A stretch of DNA of 64,000 nucleotides, taken from the NCBI GenBank assembly GCA_019636555.1, contig JAHBXH010000001.1, forward strand, positions 2,018,928-2,082,927, read 5' to 3'. Numbering within the stretch: the stretch's first letter is position 1; every line of letters begins with the position of its first letter. Of this stretch, positions 55,253-63,088 are shown in pieces. The notes beneath the pieces are model-generated. The model was not told the origin of the DNA, did no database searches, and saw nothing but the letters and a program-made list of their open reading frames with translations. The translations under genes were made by a program, and so were the position numbers. The stretch is from Phycisphaeraceae bacterium. Lineage in GTDB: Bacteria; Planctomycetota; Phycisphaerae; Phycisphaerales; UBA1924.

Positions 55253-56068
55253 GTGATCTGTCAACGCGAGAATCGCAGCACGATGCGGAGCGGGTCGGCG
55301 TTCACGCTGATCGAGCTATTGATCGTCATCGCGATTATCGCGATGCTGATCGGGATTCTGCTGCCGGCGCTCAAGGGGGCTCGTCAACGCGCGCGGGACG
55401 TGATCTGTCAGAGCAATTTGCGGCAACTCGGCATCGCGACGCAGATGTATCTGGATGAACAGAAGGTGCCGCGGTGGTTTGATCTGAGGACGTCGCCAGA
55501 TCCGATCAATTGGCCGTCTGATCCACGTGACCTTTATCAGATCAACACGGTCATCGCGCTGCAGCCGTATCTGAATGAGGGTGGCAATACCCCCTTTACC
55601 TGCCCCGCGGCCAAGAACACGGAATCCGACATCCGAGATCCAACGATCGCGCTTGGGCTGCAGCAGTATTTCCGCTACTTTGTTTGGCCCGCGCCGACGC
55701 TCCAGAATCTGCGGCCGGAAATGAAACTCTGGACGTACTACTGGTTCAACGACTCGGCGGTCTCGACGAGCGGCGACGGAAACACCACCGGCGTTGCGGG
55801 ACGACGCATCAGCGAGATTCCGCATATGGACGCGATGGTCTGGGCCATGGATTGTTACGACGAGCGTCCGCGACATCCGCCATCAAAGTTCCGCGCGAGC
55901 AGCCTGGATTCGGGCAATGCGCTCGACGGCGCCAACAACTACTTGATGGGCGATCACAGCGTCCGCAATATCACCCGGCGCGACGCGTACAAGAGCGGCG
56001 ATAAATACGGTTCGACGGTGAGCGATCGCTCCTGGATCGGCTGGGGTCACCGGTATCCGAAGCCGTGA
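55253..56068 (+). CDS. Pseudopilin-like protein, paralogue of the gene at 53983
   Basis: A 271-residue protein with a prepilin signal [19 protein letters not shown]; the residue before Phe is Ala16 rather than Gly, a tolerated but less efficient peptidase site. GUG start at 55253 has GAGGTG 6 bases upstream; ATG 55283 would give a leader of only six residues. The mature part parallels the upstream paralogue, e.g. [34 protein letters not shown] and [12 protein letters not shown]. Role in the carbohydrate locus is unknown; assembly of a surface structure that presents glycan-binding proteins is one idea. Confidence 0.85.
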   Translation: MICQRENRSTMRSGSAFTLIELLIVIAIIAMLIGILLPALKGARQRARDVICQSNLRQLGIATQMYLDEQKVPRWFDLRTSPDPINWPSDPRDLYQINTVIALQPYLNEGGNTPFTCPAAKNTESDIRDPTIALGLQQYFRYFVWPAPTLQNLRPEMKLWTYYWFNDSAVSTSGDGNTTGVAGRRISEIPHMDAMVWAMDCYDERPRHPPSKFRASSLDSGNALDGANNYLMGDHSVRNITRRDAYKSGDKYGSTVSDRSWIGWGHRYPKP

Positions 56069-56095
56069 GCGCGTGCATTGAAGTGTTGATTGTGT

Positions 56096-56730
56096 GCGAG
56101 CAGGCCTTCGGCCTGCGGAAGGTTTGGAGTTGGCTTGTGACCGGTGGTGCGGCTATGCCGCAACCACCGGCTATTTCCGATCAGGGCTTCGCCCTGACGA
56201 AAGAGAACTGCACGAGCACGGCAACTGGTGCGGCTGCGCCGCGACCCCACCCTTCCGGCTATTGCCGCTCACCACTTCGCGGTGAAAGCCCCGAACGTGG
56301 CACAGTTTAAAATCGGATTCGACGCCGAAGGCGTCGGCGGCAATAGCCGGGGCTTGCCGCGCAGCGGCAGCCCCGGTGTGAGTGCGCTCATGGAAGCGCA
56401 GGCCGAAGGCCTGCACGCGGTCACGAGCGCGAAGACGAGCAGGCCTTCGGCCTGCCGGATCGGGTGACGGCCTGTTCCCGGTGGTGCTGCGTCGCCGCGA
56501 CCACGGCTATTGCCGGTCAGGGCTCCGCCCTGAACAAAGAGAATTGCAAGAGCACGACCAGTGGTGCGGCTTTGCCGCGAGCCCACCCCCCGCCGGCTAT
56601 TGCCGATCGCCGGTTCGCGGTGAAAACCCCGAACGCGCCAAACGTTGAAATCGGATGCGACGCCGAAGGCGTCGGCGGCAATAGCCGGGGCTTGCCGCGC
56701 AGCGGCAGCCCCGGAGAGTGTGCGATCGGA
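56096..56730. repeat. Array of GC-rich palindromes, left block
   Basis: A non-coding 0.6 kb packed with hairpins: CAGGCC-TTC-GGCCTG (56101), a ~30-base near-perfect palindrome CCGGTGGT...ACCACCGG (56141-56170), TCAGGGC-TTC-GCCCTGA (56181), GACGCC-GAA-GGCGTC (56321) and a 13-bp stem CCGGGGCT.../...AGCCCCGG (56347-56376). Most have a TTC or GAA triloop. The whole order is repeated with small changes from ~56420 to 56730 and again at 57240, on both sides of the Y1 transposase gene. Confidence 0.8.
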
Positions 56731-56758
56731 AGTGGGCAGACCGAAGGTCTGCACAGGC

Positions 56759-57202
56759 TCAATCCCATGCGAGTTCTTCGATCAGAGCGACACCGTACTT
56801 CGTGCAAAGCGACCGCACCTCATCTTTGAAATCGCGGTGCCGATGATGCTCTTTCTGGCTGGCGATGTAGGCGCTCAATTCCTCAACGCCCGATTGGCCG
56901 ATCGAGAACGCGAAGTAGCCGTCCTGCCACTGAAACAATGCGGTGTTGTGCTTCATCATCTTGGAAGAGTCTCTCTTCATTTCCATCATGAGATCCGCGA
57001 GCGCGAGCGTCTTGGAGAGCGAGAGCAAAATGTGAACGTGGTTCGCGGTGCCGCCGATCGAGATGATCGGCGACGACATGCGGCGGCAAATGCCGCCGAT
57101 GTAGTCGTACAGATCGCGTTCGGTGTTGGGAGCAATCGTGTCGGCGCGCCCCTTTGTCGAGAACACAACGTGAATGAGCAAGGACGTGAGCGTGGATGCC
57201 AT
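56759..57202 (-). CDS. Y1 (HUH) transposase, IS200/REP-associated type
   Basis: A 147-residue single-strand transposase. LIHVVFSTKGR at the N terminus, the HUH motif in GTANHVHILLSL and the catalytic Tyr in ELSAYIASQKEHH are all visible; the end KEHHRHRDFKDEVRSLCTKYGVALIEELAWD is typical of the IS200-like TnpA group. The start MASTLTSLL at 57202 is clear although the frame is open further upstream through the palindromes. It is enclosed by arrays of GC-rich hairpins, the arrangement of REP-associated transposases (RAYTs), which recognise such palindromes. No TnpB or IS605 partner is present. Confidence 0.88.
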   Translation of the reverse strand: MASTLTSLLIHVVFSTKGRADTIAPNTERDLYDYIGGICRRMSSPIISIGGTANHVHILLSLSKTLALADLMMEMKRDSSKMMKHNTALFQWQDGYFAFSIGQSGVEELSAYIASQKEHHRHRDFKDEVRSLCTKYGVALIEELAWD

Positions 57203-57239
57203 TTTGAATACGCTAGCAAAATTGCAGGTTTGCACGCGG

Positions 57240-57530
57240 TGACGAGCAGGCCTTCGGCCTGCCGGATCGGGTGACGGCCTGTTCCCGGTGGTGCGGCTTC
57301 GCCGCAACCACCGGCTATTGCCGGTCAGGGCTTCGCCCTGAAGAAAGAGAACTGCACGAGCTCGACAATTGGTGCCGCTTCGCCGCGACCCCACCCCCGC
57401 CGGCTATTTCCGATCAGGGCTTCGCCCTGAACAAAGAGAATTGCACGAGCTCGACAATTGGTGCGGCTTTGCCGTGACCCCACCCCCGCCGGCTATTGCC
57501 GATCGCCGCTTCGCAGTGAAAAGGACTCCC
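57240..57530. repeat. Array of GC-rich palindromes, right block
   Basis: Repeats the modules of 56096-56730: CAGGCC-TTC-GGCCTG, a CCGGTGGTGCGGC...GCCGCAACCACCGG palindrome, CAGGGC-TTC-GCCCTG, then a partial tandem duplication of the GGGCTTCGCCCTGAA(C/G)AAAGAGAA module. Together with the left block it leaves no unique sequence within ~1.4 kb except the transposase gene. 57531-57589 holds a C/G-rich stretch without further features. Confidence 0.75.
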
Positions 57531-57589
57531 TTCCCCCAGCCCCCTCCCTCCCCACGCGCGGGAGGGGGCTTCGGAAGTGCGCGAAGTCA

Positions 57590-59035
57590 TCACATCTTCA
57601 GCAGTTCGTCGACCAGGTACGCGTGGCTGAGCGTGCCCATGCGGAGGCACTCGAGTTCGAACTTTTCGTTGGGCGAGTGGACGCGATCGTCGTCGAGGCC
57701 GAAGCCCATGAAGATGGTTTCGAGGCCGAGCTTGCTCTTGAGGGAGCCGGCGACGGGAATGCTGCCGCCGGTTTTGATGAGCGCGGGGCGCTTGCCGCAG
57801 GCGCGTTCGATCGCACGGGCTGCCGCGGCGAGTTCCTTGGAATCGGTGCTGACGGTCGCGGGATTACCCCCGTGATGATCGATGAGTTCCCAGCGGCAGC
57901 CGGGGGGCGTGCGATCCTTGCACCATTTGAAGAATGATTGCGTGACTTCGACCGGGTCCTGATCGGCGACGAGTCGGAAAGAGACCTTGGCGCTCGCGTG
58001 GCTCGGGATCACGGTCTTGGCGCCCTTGCCGGTGTAGCCCCCGACGATTCCGTTGATCTCGGCGGTGGGCCTAGCCCATTCGCGTTCGATAAACGAGTAG
58101 CCGGCTTCGCCGACGTTGGCGTCGGGCGGGAAGCCGATCTTCTTGAGCGCCTCGGTCGGGTTGATGCCGAGCTTGTTCCACTCCTCGCGCTCGGAGGGCG
58201 CGATCGCGCGGACGCGGTCGTAGAAGCCGGGGATTGTGACGCGCCGGTCTTTGTCCCAGAGCTGCGCGAGGACCTTGACGAGTTCGCTGATCGGGTTGGG
58301 TGATTTGCCCCCCCACATGCCCGAGTGCAGGTCCTGATTCGCGCCGTGGAGGACGACCTCGGTGTAGGCGAGCCCGCGGACGCCGTATGTGATGGCGGGC
58401 TTGCCCCGGTCGAGCATGCCGGTGTCGCTGATGACGCAGACGGTGCACGCGCCGAGTTCGGATTTGTTTGCGTCGATGAACGCGTCGAGGTGGACCGAGC
58501 CCGATTCTTCTTCGCCTTCGAGCAGCACGGTCACCTTGACGCCACCGGCGGCGAGGCCGGAGACTTCTTTCCACGCGCGCATCGCGGAGAGGAACATCAT
58601 GACCTGGCCTTTGTCATCGACCGCGCCGCGGGCGATGATGCGGGCCGGGCCGTCGGACGGATCGGTCACGAGCTTGGGCGTGAAGGGCGGGCTGTTCCAG
58701 AGTTCGAGCGGATCGGCGGGCTGCACGTCGTAGTGCCCGTAGAAGAGAATGTGCGGTCCCTTGTAATCCGGCGCGCCGGGCGTGTGCGCGAGCACGACGG
58801 GGTGGCCGGGCTTCTCTTTCGTGCCGGTTTCGCGGAGGGCCGACTTGAAGCCGCTCGCGGCGAGATGATCCGACGCCCACTGCGCGGCATCGCGGCAGGC
58901 CTTCTTGTATTCCGGGTCGGTGCTGATGCTGGGGATCTTGAGCCAGTCGATGAGTTCGCGCACCTGCGCCTCGGCGCGGTCTTTGAGGAGAGAAGTGACT
59001 TGGGCAAGGTGAGAGGAAGCGGTGGAAGTAGTCAT
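57590..59035 (-). CDS. M20 family metallo-dipeptidase
   Basis: A 481-residue cytosolic exopeptidase of the PepV/CNDP type. Zinc ligands and catalytic residues appear in order: FYGHYDVQPADP (His, catalytic Asp), RGAVDDKGQV (bridging Asp), EGEEESGS (catalytic Glu and metal Glu), ISDTGMLD (Asp), and SPNEKFELECL near the end (final His in DDDRVHSPNE). The lid domain (~residues 200-350) includes LHSGMWGG and IVGGYTGKGAKTVIPSHASAKVSFRL. Its product would hydrolyse dipeptides. A terminator of the upstream minus-strand gene lies in front of it. Confidence 0.92.
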   Translation of the reverse strand: MTTSTASSHLAQVTSLLKDRAEAQVRELIDWLKIPSISTDPEYKKACRDAAQWASDHLAASGFKSALRETGTKEKPGHPVVLAHTPGAPDYKGPHILFYGHYDVQPADPLELWNSPPFTPKLVTDPSDGPARIIARGAVDDKGQVMMFLSAMRAWKEVSGLAAGGVKVTVLLEGEEESGSVHLDAFIDANKSELGACTVCVISDTGMLDRGKPAITYGVRGLAYTEVVLHGANQDLHSGMWGGKSPNPISELVKVLAQLWDKDRRVTIPGFYDRVRAIAPSEREEWNKLGINPTEALKKIGFPPDANVGEAGYSFIEREWARPTAEINGIVGGYTGKGAKTVIPSHASAKVSFRLVADQDPVEVTQSFFKWCKDRTPPGCRWELIDHHGGNPATVSTDSKELAAAARAIERACGKRPALIKTGGSIPVAGSLKSKLGLETIFMGFGLDDDRVHSPNEKFELECLRMGTLSHAYLVDELLKM

Positions 59036-59052
59036 GGCGACATTCTTGGAAA

Positions 59053-59077
59053 GAAAAACGCCCGCGGGAGGCGGGCG
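59053..59077 (-). terminator. Intrinsic terminator of the disrupted dockerin gene
   Basis: On the minus strand CGCCCGC pairs with GCGGGCG around a 5-base loop, followed by GTTTTTC. It lies 28 bp after the stop at 59105 and just before the M20 gene start. Confidence 0.8.
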
Positions 59078-59104
59078 ACAGGAAAATCAGAATGTCAAGA
59101 CTAC

Positions 59105-60612
59105 TCAGCACCCTCCGGCGTTGTAGCGCACCTCGAAAATGGCGAAGTCTGATTCGTCAACAAAGCCATCGAGATTCAAATCCGCCGGGCAATAGGCGGG
59201 CATGCCCGGGTCTTCGCAATCGAGAAGGTTGTACGCAGCAGCGAAGATGATGAAGTCCGCATCGTCAACAAGCTCGTCCTGGTTGAAGTCGCAGTGATTG
59301 ACGAGCGCGAAGAACGCGGCCTTGTCGTCTTCGTCCACGACGCCGTCTCGGTTCGCGTCGAGTTCGTAGCGATAATCGGGATCGCCGATGCTCACGCCGA
59401 AGTACGGAGTACTGCCCCACGCGTCGTGGCAGTCGATGAGGCCGTCACGGTTGAAATCGCCGAAGACGAAGGACGGGCCGAATTGGGCGAGTCGGTCTTC
59501 TAGCAGGCTGTTGAAATTCTGATTGTGCCTACTGCGCCGACGCATTGCAGACAACTTTCTGGCCCTCAGACCCGGGTCGCGAGGGTAGATGGCGGTTCGA
59601 AATTGCGACTGGTTGGAGTTTTTCAACAGCCTGCTAGATACTCGGCGTCGTCTTCGTCGATTGCCTCCGTCGGAGATGTCTCTGGAAATGTCACGACAAA
59701 ATTCCCTTTCGCGAGGTACGGGCTCTCATTGTTTATGTCGATCGTGCGAAAGTTGTTCCGAATCCAGTCGACATCGGCATAGGTGAATGCGCCATCGCCA
59801 TTCATGTCGTACACATTGTCGTCAACCAACTGATGAGACGCAGCGAAAGACGGAGTCGAAGAAGAAGTTGTTGTATGTGCCAGTGTAAAAATTGTCGTCC
59901 CACCACTCACGCTCGTCGGAGTTAGGCCATCAATTGAAACGCCATCAAAATTGAACCTTCCGTAGTAAGTCGACGAGCCGTTTGGCAGACTTACGGTTAT
60001 AGCAAAACGCTTCATATCATTTTGTGCCCCGGTTCGACCGGATTCGCGCGCAAAACTCCCTGTAATCTCGAACTTGGTTTCTACGAGATACTCGATTGGA
60101 GTCATGAGTCCAGTGAATGCAACATCGGCAGATGCCGAAGCCCACGACCCGATTATGACACAAGCTCCTTGGCTATCTTGGCAAACGCCGAGATCATTTC
60201 TCGTCTTTTCTTCGATGAAAGGCGCGGCCGAAAACAGACTTCCTGTCGAAACGTTGCTGCCTTTTGCAATTGCGGTGCCGTCTTCAGAATCCGGATAGCA
60301 ACCGGTCGCTGCTTGAACAAATGCGCCGTTCAGCATTGCGCAATTCGAGTCAGGTGCGGGCGAGTCCAAGCGGACACACATTGCACTCCCGTCAACGGCG
60401 ACAGAAGCGTATCCGGATGCCGCTGCTGCTGTATCGCACCAAGTTGGCAACGGGCTGGGAGAACTTGTGTACACGCCCTTGATTGTTGTCGAGAGGCGAA
60501 CTGTATACTTCGGATATGCCAGTGCGGCGGTGCAAGGAATCAATCCCATTCCGGCCACAGCACAAAGCCCAAGTTTGATGATCGAGGTGCCCAGGCGACG
60601 ATCTGAATACAT
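59105..60612 (-). pseudogene. Dockerin-like exported protein gene, split by MITE insertion
   Basis: The upstream half (start ATG 60612 with GGAG 8-11 bases before it) encodes a signal peptide, a cysteine-containing beta-rich domain and DMNGDGAFTYADVDWIRNN, then reads into the MITE and stops at 59623. The downstream half resumes after the MITE in another frame with LEDRLAQFGPSF and four more Ca-loops, including DFNQDELVDDADFIIF and DLNLDGFVDESDFAIF, ending AGGC. Deleting 134 bp (130-bp element plus one CTAG) gives a continuous 457-codon frame reading ...DDAEYLEDRLAQF.... Thus the gene was intact before the insertion; now only a truncated secreted protein without its dockerin-like end can be made. 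Confidence 0.9.
59500..59637. mobile_element. MITE copy 3, inverted relative to copies 1 and 2
   Basis: The 130-bp core (59504-59633) between two CTAG copies is the reverse complement of the elements at 37090 and 37224, identical by eye. It sits inside a dockerin-type gene. The perfect reading-frame restoration on its removal identifies CTAG as the target duplication, or TA within it if CTAG belongs to the repeat ends. Confidence 0.92.
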
Positions 60613-60767
60613 CTGCTTGCTCCAAATGTCTGCACCGATCTCGACGGAGATGGCGTCAGACACAGACATTGGGCGAAGCGAGAGGCCACTGTGTGACAGG
60701 GCTTGATGAAATTATCAATGCTTCCACAGCAGTCAAAAAGCGCGATTGCGGAACAAAGTGCGTGCGA

Positions 60768-61292
60768 TCAGCGCTTCTTGGCTGACTCTGCGGCGTCCCA
60801 GGCTTTTTGCATCAGAGCGTCTGGGGGCATTCGGTTGCTCTTGGTCACGGTCCGTCCGCAGTCCGGGCACTTGGTCGGCCCCGGCTTTTCAAACCAACCA
60901 TTCAGAATCACGTACGTGGGATCGAGCTTCGCTTTTCCATCCTTGGTCCAATAGCAACTCTCGGCCGGATAAAGCGTTCGCTTGCCCGTTTTGGGATTGA
61001 CGGCAGGATAACCCCGACCATCGTCGGGCAAAGGAAAGTGAACATCCACTTCGCCGGTTTCAGAATCGGCAACCACGGTAAAAAACGCCTGGCGTCGTGG
61101 ATCGTTTGCGTAGCCGCGAAAGGTTGAATAAACAACGTAGCCGAGCACGAAGAGAGAAAGAACCGCCAGAGCCACCGACACGAGCATCCGCGTACCAACA
61201 GTGCGTCCCTGGGGACCTTTCCGCGCCGAGTCGCGCGACTCGCTCTCGAGATCTGCCATCAGGCTGCCGCCGCGGCGTTCGGTCGATGTCAT
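60768..61292 (-). CDS. Membrane-anchored companion protein, second copy of the pseudopilin module
   Basis: A 174-residue protein: charged cytosolic N terminus, membrane helix RMLVSVALAVLSLFVLGYVVYS, then an exported domain with DSETGEVDVHFPLPDDG, NPKTGK at 99-104 and CPDCG (C142/C145). The helix position, the TGE-V strand and the NPKTGK motif match the companion at 54832, although the sequences are otherwise diverged. AAGGA about 10 bases upstream supports the ATG. It follows the pseudopilin gene at 61329 by 36 bp on the minus strand. Function unknown. Confidence 0.7.
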   Translation of the reverse strand: MTSTERRGGSLMADLESESRDSARKGPQGRTVGTRMLVSVALAVLSLFVLGYVVYSTFRGYANDPRRQAFFTVVADSETGEVDVHFPLPDDGRGYPAVNPKTGKRTLYPAESCYWTKDGKAKLDPTYVILNGWFEKPGPTKCPDCGRTVTKSNRMPPDALMQKAWDAAESAKKR

Positions 61293-61328
61293 CGGCTCAA
61301 TTCCTTTGAGGTGGACATAGCCGACAAG

Positions 61329-62432
61329 TTACGGCCACACATATTCTTGGCTCAAATAGGTTCCCGAACCGGCCTGATCCGGATACGCAGCGGCGGTGGT
61401 CTTCCATGCACCGAGCGGCGATCCAGCTTTCCGCTTTGTTCCAGTCGGCAACCAATAGGTCGGATTTGTCGCTTGCAGGTCGTTCATCAATTCGATGTGG
61501 CCGTCAAAGAACGCCACGTTTCCTAGGCACTGAACGCCGCCCGGAGCACCGGTGCTACCACCGGCAATGGGAACGACCTTCTTCAAGCCGTGTCGAAACG
61601 CCCAGAATCTCGCATCAACCATGCTCGGGGACCAGGGAGAAGGGGTGAACTCGCCGGGCGCCGCTCGACGGGAGAGAGACTTGCTCTCATTGATCCAAGG
61701 GCCTGCATCACCGAAGGCACCGCCATAGTTCGCGGCAATGCCCGGGTCGTAGTCCGGTCCCATGACGGCTTTGACGATATCAGCGAAGCGATGTCCGTCG
61801 TGGAAAACCGCCTTTCGAGACTGCGGGCCGACGCGGTTGAGCATCGGCAAGTAGTTGCTGCGGTCATCGCCGGGGAAATTGCCGATTCCCAAATTGGTCG
61901 AGACCGGGTCGTTGGTTGAAAAGAAGCCGGTCGAGGAGTTGTACGAGAACATTCTGATCTCGCCAAATTTCGACAAGTCCGCGCCCGAGCCGGCATCGGA
62001 ATATGCGTACGACCGGAAATTGTTTTCCGGGCACTGCATCGAATTCAACGTCCCGTACCACTCGAAGCGGCGTCCGCGCTCGATATCCCCGGCGTCCTTC
62101 TTCGAATAACCATCGCCGGGGCCTCTCAGACCCATCGAAACCGTCAGCGGACCCATGAAGTCATAGCTCGAAGCGGCTACGCCGTTGAACACTCCGTTTT
62201 TTGCGGCGTCGTAACCGGAGGTTGTTGGCGCCCCGGGCAGCCAATCCTTGTTGTCGTCGCAGTAAGAAGTCGTCGCGATCACCATTTGACGCAGATTGGA
62301 TTGACAGATCACGTTCCTCGCGATTCGTCTCGCCGCGCCGAGTGACGGCAGCAGGATCGAGATGAGCAGCGCGATGATCGCGATGACGATGAGGAGTTCG
62401 ATGAGGGTGAAACCCGGGCGGCGCTGTTTCAT
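61329..62432 (-). CDS. Pseudopilin-like protein with DGH C-terminal motif
   Basis: A 367-residue protein. ATG 62432 gives a six-residue basic leader ending in Gly7, then [19 protein letters not shown], the prepilin cleavage site, and [19 protein letters not shown]. The C-terminal part contains RHGLKKVVPIAGG and NVAFFDGHIELMNDL, the H-x(n)-DGH ending of the DUF1559-like planctomycete family. The open frame further upstream, through a G-rich repeat, is not used. It heads a two-gene operon with the companion at 60768. Confidence 0.87.
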   Translation of the reverse strand: MKQRRPGFTLIELLIVIAIIALLISILLPSLGAARRIARNVICQSNLRQMVIATTSYCDDNKDWLPGAPTTSGYDAAKNGVFNGVAASSYDFMGPLTVSMGLRGPGDGYSKKDAGDIERGRRFEWYGTLNSMQCPENNFRSYAYSDAGSGADLSKFGEIRMFSYNSSTGFFSTNDPVSTNLGIGNFPGDDRSNYLPMLNRVGPQSRKAVFHDGHRFADIVKAVMGPDYDPGIAANYGGAFGDAGPWINESKSLSRRAAPGEFTPSPWSPSMVDARFWAFRHGLKKVVPIAGGSTGAPGGVQCLGNVAFFDGHIELMNDLQATNPTYWLPTGTKRKAGSPLGAWKTTAAAYPDQAGSGTYLSQEYVWP

Positions 62433-63088
62433 GACTGCGACCTTTCTGGAGCCGAATCCTTGCTGACTCCTGCCGCGCTTCCGCGGCCCCTTCCTCGTGA
62501 ACTTTTTGGTGAACTCGAACAGGAACAGAAGCCGGAACCGAACGACATGAAGCTCGACAAATCTGACCAAGACCCGATCACCCCACCACCCCCACCACCC
62601 CCACCACCCCCACCACACACCAGACGTTCGGTAAAGACGCCCGGAGCATACCAGAATTCGGGCCTGCGTGGGGCGAGAACCACGTTCGAACACTCAAAAG
62701 CGACATGCCTGACGTGAACCGAACCCAGAGGAGAAGTCGGGTACGCTCAAGGCTATGCGGGAGGTGCGGGCGTCGGTGTCCACCCGAATCAAAATACCGA
62801 CTCGAACTTGAAACTTTGCGGAATCTTCGCAGTTGGCTCGTGGGGCCGGGAGCCTCCGAAAGGCATAACCGAGGATCGGACTTGGGAGTTTTGCGGGGTG
62901 GATGTGCTTGGGACGTCCGAAGCGCGAACAGACGTTTCCCCCGAAATCCCGGATGAGGGCTTGTCGAGAACGGCAACCGGATGCAAGCGAGGGGCGGGAA
63001 CATGGGGCACACTCAAACTGGTGGCTCTGCGCGCGGTGGATGTGTGCCGCGTGGGAGCGGCCCGGGATTCGTGGGCATGGAGAGAGTG
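62433..63088. other. Divergent intergenic region
   Basis: This 656-bp gap separates the minus-strand pseudopilin gene from the plus-strand NHL gene. It holds a G-rich 9-bp tandem repeat (62581-62617). A 93-codon frame at 62808-63089 has no ribosome-binding site or family resemblance and I do not count it. I see no convincing promoter pair or structured RNA. Confidence 0.5.
62581..62617 (-). repeat. G-rich 9-bp tandem repeat upstream of the pseudopilin gene
   Basis: About four units of CCCCCACCA on the plus strand, i.e. GGTGGGGGT-type units on the minus strand, 150 bp before the pseudopilin start. G-runs of four or five could form a quadruplex in the untranslated leader or promoter. Same period and composition as the repeat in the GH1 gene at 46495. 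Confidence 0.8.
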
